DNA from: Streptomyces coffeae
Lineage (GTDB): Bacteria > Actinomycetota > Actinomycetes > Streptomycetales > Streptomycetaceae
Assembly: GCF_016741875.1 (NCBI RefSeq)
Contig: NZ_JAERRF010000012.1
Coordinates: 124,001 to 188,000, forward strand
Length of the DNA stretch: 64,000 nt
Direction: 5' to 3'
The notes below the pieces were generated by a model that saw nothing but the letters and a program-made list of their open reading frames with translations, searched no databases and had not been told where the DNA came from. The number at the start of each line of letters is the position of its first letter. The stretch's first letter is position 1. Positions 25,026-32,945 of this stretch are shown here, piece by piece. A program made the translations under genes and the position numbers.

Positions 25026-25766
25026 GTGACAACGTATGAAGGTATCGGTGCCACCTACAGTTGCACCCGGCGGCCGGATCCTCGGATCGCTGCGAGGATC
25101 CAAGCGGCGCTTGGTGATGCCACCTCGGTGATCAACGTAGGAGCCGGCACGGGCTCGTACGAGCCACCACAGACGTCAGTGGCCATCGAGCCCAGTCCAG
25201 TCATGATCGCCCAACGCCCGCCCGAAGCCGCGCCGGCTGTGCAGGCATCCGCCGAGTCGCTCCCGCTCCGCACCGACTCGGCCGACGCGGTGATGGCCCT
25301 CCTGACCGTGCACCACTGGACAGACCTGGAAGCCGGAATCCGGGAACTTCTCCGGGTCGCCCGGCAGCGCGTTGTCATCTTCACCTGGGACCAGAACGTC
25401 TTCCGCAGGTTCTGGCTGTTGGACGAGTACCTGCCGGAGGTGGCGGCATTCGACGAGGGGCGAGCCGTGGCGATCGACCGGCTTGCCGCACTGCTGGGGG
25501 GCGCTCGTATCGAGACGGTCTCGATCCCGCACGACTGCACCGACGGATTCGGCGCCGCTTTCTGGCGCCGTCCGCAGGCATACCTGGATCCGCGGGTGCG
25601 GGCCGGTATGTCGATGCTCGCCCAGAATAATGAAGAGGTCCTCCGCCCGGGCCTGGACCGATTGGCCGCCGATCTGTCGTCCGGCGCATGGCACGAACGC
25701 CACGCCGACTTGCTGGACCGCGAAACACACGAAGCCGGATACCGGCTCCTCGTCGCCGACCTGTAA
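25026..25766 (+). CDS. Class I SAM-dependent methyltransferase
   Basis: A 246-residue class I methyltransferase. Motif I is INVGAGTGSYE, an acidic residue follows in AIEPSPVMI, and ALLTVHHW with ELLRVARQR are the later fold elements of the type 11 family. The substrate is unknown. GTG at 25026 is chosen because the family fold starts right there; no ribosome site is close, but CATACTGT lies 5 bases upstream, fitting a leaderless mRNA. It is followed by a terminator shared with the convergent gene. It could be a small-molecule methyltransferase tied to the P450, but there is no overlap or shared promoter to prove it. Confidence 0.8.
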   Translation: MTTYEGIGATYSCTRRPDPRIAARIQAALGDATSVINVGAGTGSYEPPQTSVAIEPSPVMIAQRPPEAAPAVQASAESLPLRTDSADAVMALLTVHHWTDLEAGIRELLRVARQRVVIFTWDQNVFRRFWLLDEYLPEVAAFDEGRAVAIDRLAALLGGARIETVSIPHDCTDGFGAAFWRRPQAYLDPRVRAGMSMLAQNNEEVLRPGLDRLAADLSSGAWHERHADLLDRETHEAGYRLLVADL

Positions 25767-25788
25767 CCGGCCGGCCAGGCTTTCCCCG

Positions 25789-25806
25789 GTCCCCGAGCGC
25801 GGGGAC
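25789..25806. terminator. Bidirectional terminator hairpin
   Basis: GTCCCCG and CGGGGAC form 7-bp arms around a 4-base loop in the 44-bp gap between two convergent genes. Confidence 0.6.
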
Positions 25807-25810
25807 GTGG

Positions 25811-26098
25811 TCACAGCTTTTCGAAGGGGTCGTGCTCGGCGAGCAGCTTCTCCACCCGCGCCTGGTCGACCCGGCTGACGATCTGCCCGGCCTCCTGCCG
25901 GTCGCGGATCACCTTGGCCAGGGTGAAGGCCGAGGTCACCAGGTAGAGCACGGCGATGGCCAGGAAGCCGCGGACCCAGGCGTTGGCGTCCAGCCGGAAG
26001 ATGCCGATGGCGGTGGCCGCCATGGCGACGGAGAAGGAAGCGACCGCCTGACCGTAGAACGCGGCCGTACTTTGTTGTTTGACCGGTGTCTCACTCAT
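25811..26098 (-). CDS. YiaA/YiaB-family membrane protein
   Basis: A 95-residue protein with two hydrophobic segments: FYGQAVASFSVAMAATAIGIF and FLAIAVLYLVTSAFTLA are each just a helix long. A basic KVIRDRQEA patch and an acidic C-terminus follow. This layout is that of the YiaA/YiaB inner-membrane family, whose function is unknown. ATG at 26098 is chosen because the family begins near this point; an upstream in-frame ATG at 26134 would add 12 residues of low-complexity basic sequence. No clear ribosome site was seen for either. Confidence 0.75.
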   Translation of the reverse strand: MSETPVKQQSTAAFYGQAVASFSVAMAATAIGIFRLDANAWVRGFLAIAVLYLVTSAFTLAKVIRDRQEAGQIVSRVDQARVEKLLAEHDPFEKL

Positions 26099-26238
26099 GC
26101 GGACAAGGATCGGTGGACGCCCCCGACTCCGCATCCGACCGGATACTCAGGTACGTACTCAGAAATCAGGTGCCTTCCACCCTTTCGTGGCTCAGCTGTT
26201 CTCCCGTCATACGAGCGCCACCGCCGTAGGGTTGAGGA

Positions 26239-28329
26239 ATGACCGGGGAGACACACAACAGCATGAGCGGGCACGCGGACGTGGTGGTCCAGGCCGGGCA
26301 CATCGGGGAGTTGCATCACCACCTGCACGCGGCGGCCGCTTCGGAACAGCCGGTGCCGTTCCAAGTGCCGCCCGCCCTGGTGCACTTCGAGAACAGACAG
26401 GACGAACAGGACCGCATCGCACGGGCTGCCGAGAGCCACGGGAGCCATGCCGGGCCGCTGGTCGTGGCATTGACCGGTATCGGGGGTATCGGCAAGACGG
26501 CGCTGGGATTCCATGTCGCGCGGCAGCACAGCGAGAAGTATCCGCACGGAGTGCTCTACGTCGATCTCGATGATCTCCGCCGGGACGGAGTGGTCGAAGT
26601 CGCCGACGCACTCGGCGAACTGCTGACTGCTCTGGACACCTCTCCGGACTGCCTGGCGCGTTCCTTCGCCGACCGGTCGAAGCAGTACTGGACACGTACC
26701 CGCGACAAGCGGCTCATCGTGGTCATCGACAACGCCCGTTACGGCGCCGAGGTCGCGCCGCTGCTTCCGGCGTCCGCCGGGAGCCTCGCCATCGTGACGA
26801 GTCAGGGTCTGCTCTATGACCTGGGCGGCGTCGCGGCGGTCGAGGTGCCGGTGAACCCGCTGGCGGTGGACGAGGCGGTGCGGTTGCTCGGACACATCGT
26901 GGACGATCCGCGGCTTGCCGCCGAACCGGACGCGTTGACACAGCTCGCCCATGGCTGTGGCGGTCTGCCGGCGGCGCTTCAGGTGGCCGGTCAGTGGGTG
27001 CGCAAGTACCGCAGGCGCAGCCTGTCCCGGCTGATCGGCGAACTCAGCACTGAGCTGCACGAGAAGGGCATTCCCATGGTCGAGGCGGTGTGGGACGCGG
27101 CGTATGCGGGACTGGGGCCCGAAGCCGCTCGGCTCTACCGCCTGCTGCCGCAGCACCCGGCTCCCGTGGTCACGGGCCCGGACGCTGCCGCACTCCTTGG
27201 CGGTCGTCTTCAGCCGGCCGAGGACGCGTTGGAGGAACTGGAAGTGGCCGGTCTGCTGGAGAGCAGGCCCGAGGGGTACCGGATGCATGACCTGCTGCGC
27301 GGGCACGCGGACCGCCGTGCGGGTCAGGACGACCCGGACGGAACGGACCGGGCCGAGGCACGCCAGGGGCTGATCCGCTGGTACCGGCGTCAGTCGGCGC
27401 GGGCGGATCTGCTGGCCGCCGGCCCGCGCATGACGTTCGCGGAGCCTTCAGCGGTGGTACGAGACATCCCCGACGTCGAGTTCACCGATAAGACAGCGGC
27501 TCTGAGATGGCTGGAATCGCGGCGTCTGGCTCTGTACGGCTGTGTTCGGGTGGCGTTTGAGACCGGTCTGTACGAGGACGCGTGGGCCCTGTGCGAACCG
27601 CTGTGGACGCACTTTCTGGACCACCCGCATTACGCGGACGTCACCGATGCCTTCCGGACCGGCGTGGCGGCCGCTGATCGCCTGGAGCACCTTCCGGCCA
27701 TGGTCCGGATGCGATGCCAGCTGGCCAGGCCGTTGTGGGAGCAGGAGCGCTATGACGAGGCCGCGGAACACCTGCACACCGCATTGGCCGCCGCCGGGGC
27801 TCTGGGGGAGTCCACCCAGGAACGCAAACTCACGGCATCGGCCGTGGAGTTCCAGGGCTTGCTGAAGTCGGCTCAGGGGGACTGGGCGGGCGCGGCCCAG
27901 GACTTCACCGCCGCCAAGGAAGCCCACGAGGCCATCGGGAACGCCTACGGTGTGCTGCTCCAGACGTATCTCTTGGGCCGTGCCGCCCTCGGCCAGGGTG
28001 AAGCCGGGGCGGCGGTGGCCCTGCTGACCGAGGCGCACAGGATGGCACAAGAGCAGGACAGAGAGCGTATGACGGCCAGGACCGGCTTTGAACTCGGTCG
28101 GGCGCTGAGGCGTGCCGGACGTCCGGCGGAAGCGGTCCCCCTGGTACGGGCCGCGCTGGTCGGCGCCCGCGACCGGGGCTCGGACTCCGACGAGGTACGC
28201 GTCCTGAAGGAATCGGCCGCTCTTGCTGAGGAGCTCGGTGAAACCGCCGAAGCGGAGCGGTACCGGACCGCGGCGCGGCTGCTGGCCACCCGCTCGGGCA
28301 GCCTGCCCGAGGAAGGTCAGAGCTCGTAG
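26239..28329 (+). CDS. STAND ATPase with TPR repeats
   Basis: A 696-residue signal-transduction ATPase. After a short N-terminal segment (GHADVVVQAGHIGELHHHLH), typical of actinobacterial NB-ARC-like proteins, come the P-loop GIGGIGKT (80-87) and Walker B LIVVIDNA. A winged-helix-like stretch (LYRLLPQHPAP to YRMHDLLRGHAD) follows, and from about residue 470 helical TPR-like repeats run to the end. Such proteins act as sensors or switches in regulation or defence; no effector domain is fused here. TAGGGT lies 6 bases before the ATG, so the mRNA may be leaderless. The 3' end overlaps the convergent neighbour by 13 bp. Confidence 0.85.
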   Translation: MTGETHNSMSGHADVVVQAGHIGELHHHLHAAAASEQPVPFQVPPALVHFENRQDEQDRIARAAESHGSHAGPLVVALTGIGGIGKTALGFHVARQHSEKYPHGVLYVDLDDLRRDGVVEVADALGELLTALDTSPDCLARSFADRSKQYWTRTRDKRLIVVIDNARYGAEVAPLLPASAGSLAIVTSQGLLYDLGGVAAVEVPVNPLAVDEAVRLLGHIVDDPRLAAEPDALTQLAHGCGGLPAALQVAGQWVRKYRRRSLSRLIGELSTELHEKGIPMVEAVWDAAYAGLGPEAARLYRLLPQHPAPVVTGPDAAALLGGRLQPAEDALEELEVAGLLESRPEGYRMHDLLRGHADRRAGQDDPDGTDRAEARQGLIRWYRRQSARADLLAAGPRMTFAEPSAVVRDIPDVEFTDKTAALRWLESRRLALYGCVRVAFETGLYEDAWALCEPLWTHFLDHPHYADVTDAFRTGVAAADRLEHLPAMVRMRCQLARPLWEQERYDEAAEHLHTALAAAGALGESTQERKLTASAVEFQGLLKSAQGDWAGAAQDFTAAKEAHEAIGNAYGVLLQTYLLGRAALGQGEAGAAVALLTEAHRMAQEQDRERMTARTGFELGRALRRAGRPAEAVPLVRAALVGARDRGSDSDEVRVLKESAALAEELGETAEAERYRTAARLLATRSGSLPEEGQSS

Positions 28330-29945
28330 CCGAGGTCTTCCTCCGCGGCCGGGGTCAGCTCGGCCCGGACCGTGAGCGGGCCGATATCGCAGAGCAGCGA
28401 AACCGGCGCTCTCCACGGGGACGTGGTGCTACCGAGCCAGGCGTGGGCAGCGGACACCACTGCCGCGGGATCGGCGCGCAGAATCCGTCCGCCGGTTCTG
28501 CATGGCTCGATGCGGACGCTGAGTACCCCCGCTGAGCGGTGCCGGAGGAGACACCGCTCCGGAGTGAGGAGCGCGGCAGCCGTCCAGCAGCCCGGAGATT
28601 CCTCCAGCATCCGTGCCGTCCAGCCGGCCGCCGTCCAGGAGCTCGTATGCGGTGCGGTGGAGGCGGGCCGGGCACGGCGCCACAGCACCGACGCGCTCTG
28701 TATCTGTCGCTGTTCGGCTTCCGGTTGCTCGGCCGCCAGATGGTTCACCGTCTCCGAGGTGAACGCGGGAAACCGGGTGATGCCGATCCGGAGCCCGGAG
28801 ATATCGGCCCGTACGGCAAAGGCCGATGGGCTCTGGGCCGTGGAGACCGGGCGGGGGAGCGGGTGCGGAGTCGCCGGGACGGTCGGCGGATGTATCCCCA
28901 GCAGTCGGTAGCACTCGCGGCGCAGCCGCGGCAGGGCCTGGCCCCGCAGGGCGAAGGCCGCGTCGGCGAAGCCCGTGCTGTCCTGGGCCTCGGCTGCCCG
29001 CAGAGCCTGGGTCAGGTCGGCAGCCTCGGTCAGATGGGGCACCTTGGCCAGCATCTGTGCCATGGGGCTGCCGGGGATCAGCTCGCTTCCCCCGTCGTAC
29101 GCTCCGATGACGGGTCGGCCGAGGGCGGCCGCGTACAGAGCGGTCGAGCCGTGATCGGTGACCACCGCATCGCCCGCGACCAGGAGAGCGGCCCACTCCT
29201 CGTGAGGTCCGGCCAGTACGAGGCCCGCCGCGAGAGCCGGTGCGAGCTGTCGGGAGAGGTCGAACGAGCCCGTCCGGCTGTACTCGTTGGGATGCAGGAC
29301 CAGGGCGAGTTGGTAGGCGTCGTGGGGGAGCCGGCTGATGAGTTCCCTCGGCAGCTCTGGCCGTCTGGTCAGCAGCGACTCCGGCCCCCATGTGGAGGTG
29401 AGCACAATGAGCCGACGCTCGCCCGTTCCCAGTGCGGAACGGTAGCTCTCGCGGTGGCGGATCGAGTTGAGCAGACGATCGAGGGTCGGGTCACCCACCA
29501 CGGTCGCACGGTCGGCGGCCGACGGGCAGTACGCGGTGAGACGAGTGAGTTGCTCGTCGTGCGCCAGCGCGTGAAGGGCGGCCCATGGTTCGCCGTCGGT
29601 GAGCAAGTAGTGCGGATCGAGTCCGGACGGCAGATGGGGTGAACCCTCGTCGCCGACGGTCTTGTTGAAGCCCGCACCGTGGGGAAGAACCACCCGTGGC
29701 CCGGAGAGGACCCGCAGCGCGCCCTTCGGGCTGGCGGTCAGGATCAAGTCGTGCTCGTGCCTGACGGCTTCGTCCCAAGGGACGACACGAGCGTCGGACC
29801 GCTCCAGGGCGGCCAGGGTGCCCAGGTCGAACTCCGACCCCGGTACCAGGGTGAACCGGAGGACCACACGCGCGTCACCCTCGAAGACGGGCACCACATC
29901 GAGCAGGCGGTGCAGAGCCCCCGCCGAGCGCACAGCAAGCAGCAC
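28317..29945 (-). CDS. CDP-glycerol-glycerophosphotransferase-like protein
   Basis: A 542-residue protein. The first 360 residues resemble the GT-B fold of CDP-glycerol:polyglycerophosphate transferases and related actinobacterial proteins: LDVVPVFEGD, FTLVPGSEF, VVLPHGAGFNK, LHPNE, and VTDHGSTALYAAALGRPVI for nucleotide-sugar binding. The C-terminal 180 residues are unassigned. The only in-frame start is GTG at 29945, with no ribosome site, and the frame is immediately preceded by a 7-bp tandem repeat. The true start may lie across the repeat, in which case copy number controls the frame. It is convergent with the STAND ATPase gene. Confidence 0.65.
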   Translation of the reverse strand: MLLAVRSAGALHRLLDVVPVFEGDARVVLRFTLVPGSEFDLGTLAALERSDARVVPWDEAVRHEHDLILTASPKGALRVLSGPRVVLPHGAGFNKTVGDEGSPHLPSGLDPHYLLTDGEPWAALHALAHDEQLTRLTAYCPSAADRATVVGDPTLDRLLNSIRHRESYRSALGTGERRLIVLTSTWGPESLLTRRPELPRELISRLPHDAYQLALVLHPNEYSRTGSFDLSRQLAPALAAGLVLAGPHEEWAALLVAGDAVVTDHGSTALYAAALGRPVIGAYDGGSELIPGSPMAQMLAKVPHLTEAADLTQALRAAEAQDSTGFADAAFALRGQALPRLRRECYRLLGIHPPTVPATPHPLPRPVSTAQSPSAFAVRADISGLRIGITRFPAFTSETVNHLAAEQPEAEQRQIQSASVLWRRARPASTAPHTSSWTAAGWTARMLEESPGCWTAAALLTPERCLLRHRSAGVLSVRIEPCRTGGRILRADPAAVVSAAHAWLGSTTSPWRAPVSLLCDIGPLTVRAELTPAAEEDLGYEL

Positions 29946-30000
29946 TGCCCGCTGCCCGCTGCCCGCTGCCCGCTGCCCGCTGCCCGCTGCCCGCTGCCCG
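29946..30000. repeat. Heptanucleotide tandem repeat, 7.9 copies
   Basis: Seven full copies of TGCCCGC and a six-base partial copy abut the GTG start of the CDP-glycerol-transferase-like gene. Read on the minus strand it encodes a repeating AAGSGQR peptide. Because 7 is not a multiple of 3, each gain or loss of one unit shifts the frame that runs into the gene. Confidence 0.9.
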
Positions 30001-30226
30001 GGAAACTGTGCAGTGTATCCGACATGCCGTGGGCGTGAACGCCGGTTGTGCCGGGTGGGGTGAGAGGGTCGGGGGCCTTCTTGGGCATGGTGCTGATCGT
30101 ACCGGTGGCGATGGGCGCGCTGAATTGGTGAAATCTGTGCGACTCTGTTGAGGGACCGTAGAGGTGGTCCGGGGGTTCGTCAACGGTTTCGGCGGGGCGG
30201 ATTCCGCCCACCTCCCCGGCGATCAA

Positions 30227-30237
30227 ACATCGGATGT
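30227..30237. promoter_or_regulatory. Palindromic operator candidate (CATCNGATG), site 1
   Basis: ACATCGGATGT, a perfect palindrome about a central base. It shares the CATCNGATG core with two sites in front of the GntR regulator gene at 44.6 kb. Confidence 0.5.
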
Positions 30238-30333
30238 GCCGTGAAGTCTCTTGCGGCGCCCAGCGGGTGAGCTGGCAATATTCATGAGATCTCGTCCTCC
30301 CTCTGGACGAGAGGCAGGGCGATGCTCCTTAAT

Positions 30334-30344
30334 ACATCCGATGT
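30334..30344. promoter_or_regulatory. Palindromic operator candidate (CATCNGATG), site 2
   Basis: ACATCCGATGT, 107 bp from site 1 and 119 bp before the GH95 start. It is likely bound by the GntR/FCD regulator encoded at 44,733, judging by the shared core. Confidence 0.5.
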
Positions 30345-30462
30345 CACCTCGGCGGTGTGCACACCTCAGTGCGGCTCACACTCCGTGCCCCGCCGTCCAC
30401 CGATGACCCCGATTCGCCCTGTTCAGCGTCAACGGGACCCTGCACCCTCAAGGAGCCGCACC

Positions 30463-32886
30463 ATGTCAGAACAGCCCCGGCACCGCGACGAACACCGCAC
30501 CACCTCGAGACGGACATTCCTGGGCCTGAGTACCGGTGTTGGTGCGGGTCTGGCGCTGGGCGGCCTGCCGGTGTTCCGCGCGATGGCGTCCCCGTCGCGG
30601 CCATCCGCCCCGTCGCTCGTGGCGGCGGACGAGGCCACCACCCTCTGGTACCCGAAGCCCGGCACCGAGGCCCACATCATCCAGGAGGGTCTGGCCGTCG
30701 GAAACGGCCGCTTCGGCGCGCTCGTCACCGGCGACCCCGCCAAGGACGTCCTGTTCCTCACCGACGCGACACTCTGGACCGGTGGTCTGAACGACACACT
30801 CGACTCGGGCGGCCAATTCCCGTACGAATCAGAGAAGTTCGGCACCCTGTCCCTGCTCGCGAAGGCCTATGTGTCGGTGCCCGCGCACACCTCGACGGCG
30901 ATCAGCGGATACCGCCGGCAGCTCGACCTGAGCAACGGATACGTATCGGCGAGCTACCAGCACAGCGGCGCCACCTACACCCGCGAGGTGTACGCCAGCC
31001 ACCCCGACGACGTGGTCGTGGTGCGGCTGAAGCAGAGCGGCGGCGGAAGCTACACCGGCAGCGTGGCGCTGAACGGTACCCACGGCGAGTCCACCGGCAG
31101 CGACAGCGCCCCCGGCTCCGCCTCCTTCGGCGGCACACTCGGCAACGGCCTCGTCTACGGCGCGGTGGTCACCGCGACGGGCACCGGTGGCAAGGTCTCG
31201 GTCGACGGTGGTCAGGTCCGCTTCGACGGCTGCTCCGAGGTGCTGATCGTGATCGCGGGGGGTACGAACTACGTCCCCGACCCGAGCAAGGGGTATCAGG
31301 ACCCGGCCGTCGACCCGAAGAGCGTGGCCCGCGAGAAGGCCACCGCCGCCGCCAAGGAGTCCGGCGACGCACTGCTCGCCACGCACGTCGAGGACTACCG
31401 GAAGCTGTACGGGGCGATGACGGTCGATCTCGGTACCTCCACCGAGGAGCAGCGCGGCAAGGACACCGCCGGCCGACTGGCCGCACGCGCCGCCGACGGT
31501 GCCGCGCCCGACCCCGAACTGGAGGCGGCCTACCTACAGTTCGCCCGGTACTTGACGATCAGCAGCTCGCGCGGCAGTGTTCCGTCGAATCTCCAGGGGC
31601 TGTGGCTGGACCGCAACGACCCCGACTGGATGGCCGACTACCACACCGACATCAATGTCCAGATGAACTACTGGTTCCCGGACCGGGCAGGGCTCGGCGC
31701 GTGCTTCGAGCCGTTGGCCGACTATCTGCTCGCCCAGGTGCCGGTCTGGACCAGGACGACCCAGGCGCTGTTCAACGACACCCGCAACCGGTTCCGCAAC
31801 TCCTCCGGCAAGGTGGCCGGCTGGACCACCGCGATCTCCCACAACATCTCCGGCGGACTGGGCTGGTACTGGCACCCGGCGGGCAACGCCTGGCTGTGCA
31901 ACTCGGTCTTTGAGCACTACGAGTTCACACAGGACACGGAGTACCTGTCGAAGATCTATCCGCTGTTGAAGGGCGCCTGCCAGTTCTGGGAGGCACGGCT
32001 GATCACCACCACGGTGACCGACCCCGACGGCGGAACGAGGGAGGTGCTGATCGACGACAAGGACTGGTCGCCCGAGCACGGCCCCGAAGACGCCAAGGGG
32101 ATCACCTACGCGCAGGAACTGGTCTGGCAGCTGTTCCAGAACTACCGTGTGGCCGCGCAGGAACTGGGCGTCGATCCCCGATACGCCTCGACCATCGCCG
32201 GGTTGCAGCGCCGCCTCCATCTCCCGGTGGTCAGCCCGAAGACCGGGTGGCTGGAGGAGTGGATGAGCCCGGACAACCTGGGCGAGACCACACATCGCCA
32301 TCTGTCCCCGCTGGTGGGCCTGTTCCCGGGGGACCGGCTGACCTCCCAGGACATGCCCGGTGACATCGCCGACGGGGTGACCAAGCTCCTCACCGCACGC
32401 GGTATGAACTCGTTCGGCTGGGGCATGGCCTGGCGCGCCCTGTGCTGGGCGCGGCTGAAGGACGCCGCCAGGGCCTATCAGGGGTTCCTGACCCCGTTGC
32501 GCCCGTCGAAGGACAACAGCAACGGCACGGCGATCAACTTCTTCGACATGTACGCCCTCGGCGACCGGGCCACGTTCCAGATCGACGCCAACTTCGGTGT
32601 GCCCACCGCCGCGCTGGAGATGCTGCTCTACTCGCGCCCGGGCCTGATCGAGCTGCTTCCCGCACTGCCCTCGGCATGGGCCGCGCGCGGCAATGTCACC
32701 GGCATCGGAGCACGCGGCGGCTTCACCATCGACCTGGCGTGGGCCGACGGCCAGGTCACCTCGGCAACCGTGCACAGCGCCCGGGGTGGGAGGACCACGG
32801 TGGCGTACGGGAAGTGGACGCGGAAGGTGACCCTTGCCGCCGGTGAGTCCACCACGCTCACACCGCCTCCGAGGGCGGCCCAGTAG
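30463..32886 (+). CDS. Secreted GH95 alpha-L-fucosidase-like glycosidase
   Basis: A glycoside hydrolase family 95 protein (807 residues) that should remove fucose, or a related sugar such as alpha-L-galactose, from glycans outside the cell. A twin-arginine signal (SRRTFLGLSTGVGAG) precedes the mature part. Family residues are visible: Asn positions in DINVQMNYWF, the general acid Glu in WSPEHGP, and the base Asp in FQIDANFG. ATG at 30463 follows AAGGAG, and the upstream in-frame extension lacks coding character. The GH59 gene begins 60 bp downstream. Operator-like palindromes upstream suggest induction together with the transporter at 40-43 kb. Confidence 0.9.
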   Translation: MSEQPRHRDEHRTTSRRTFLGLSTGVGAGLALGGLPVFRAMASPSRPSAPSLVAADEATTLWYPKPGTEAHIIQEGLAVGNGRFGALVTGDPAKDVLFLTDATLWTGGLNDTLDSGGQFPYESEKFGTLSLLAKAYVSVPAHTSTAISGYRRQLDLSNGYVSASYQHSGATYTREVYASHPDDVVVVRLKQSGGGSYTGSVALNGTHGESTGSDSAPGSASFGGTLGNGLVYGAVVTATGTGGKVSVDGGQVRFDGCSEVLIVIAGGTNYVPDPSKGYQDPAVDPKSVAREKATAAAKESGDALLATHVEDYRKLYGAMTVDLGTSTEEQRGKDTAGRLAARAADGAAPDPELEAAYLQFARYLTISSSRGSVPSNLQGLWLDRNDPDWMADYHTDINVQMNYWFPDRAGLGACFEPLADYLLAQVPVWTRTTQALFNDTRNRFRNSSGKVAGWTTAISHNISGGLGWYWHPAGNAWLCNSVFEHYEFTQDTEYLSKIYPLLKGACQFWEARLITTTVTDPDGGTREVLIDDKDWSPEHGPEDAKGITYAQELVWQLFQNYRVAAQELGVDPRYASTIAGLQRRLHLPVVSPKTGWLEEWMSPDNLGETTHRHLSPLVGLFPGDRLTSQDMPGDIADGVTKLLTARGMNSFGWGMAWRALCWARLKDAARAYQGFLTPLRPSKDNSNGTAINFFDMYALGDRATFQIDANFGVPTAALEMLLYSRPGLIELLPALPSAWAARGNVTGIGARGGFTIDLAWADGQVTSATVHSARGGRTTVAYGKWTRKVTLAAGESTTLTPPPRAAQ

Positions 32887-32945
32887 TTCATGCCGATCAA
32901 CCGGCCCTGGATCACCCAGCTGAAGCCCACATTCCTGGAGTCGAC

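Larger units (their letters stand above)
30001..30462. other. Intergenic regulatory region before the glycosidase genes
   Basis: It holds no gene. Visible elements are two ACATCSGATGT palindromes (30227-30237 and 30334-30344) and an 8-bp inverted repeat TCTCGTCC/GGACGAGA (30290-30312). The upstream end contains minus-strand ATGs (30088, 30025) whose frame enters the heptamer repeat but not the frame of the following gene. Confidence 0.6.

Noticed and set aside
29946..30000. Tandem heptamers read as a CRISPR-like or phage attachment array
   Set aside because: There are no spacers; the units are directly abutting 7-mers, a simple tandem repeat.
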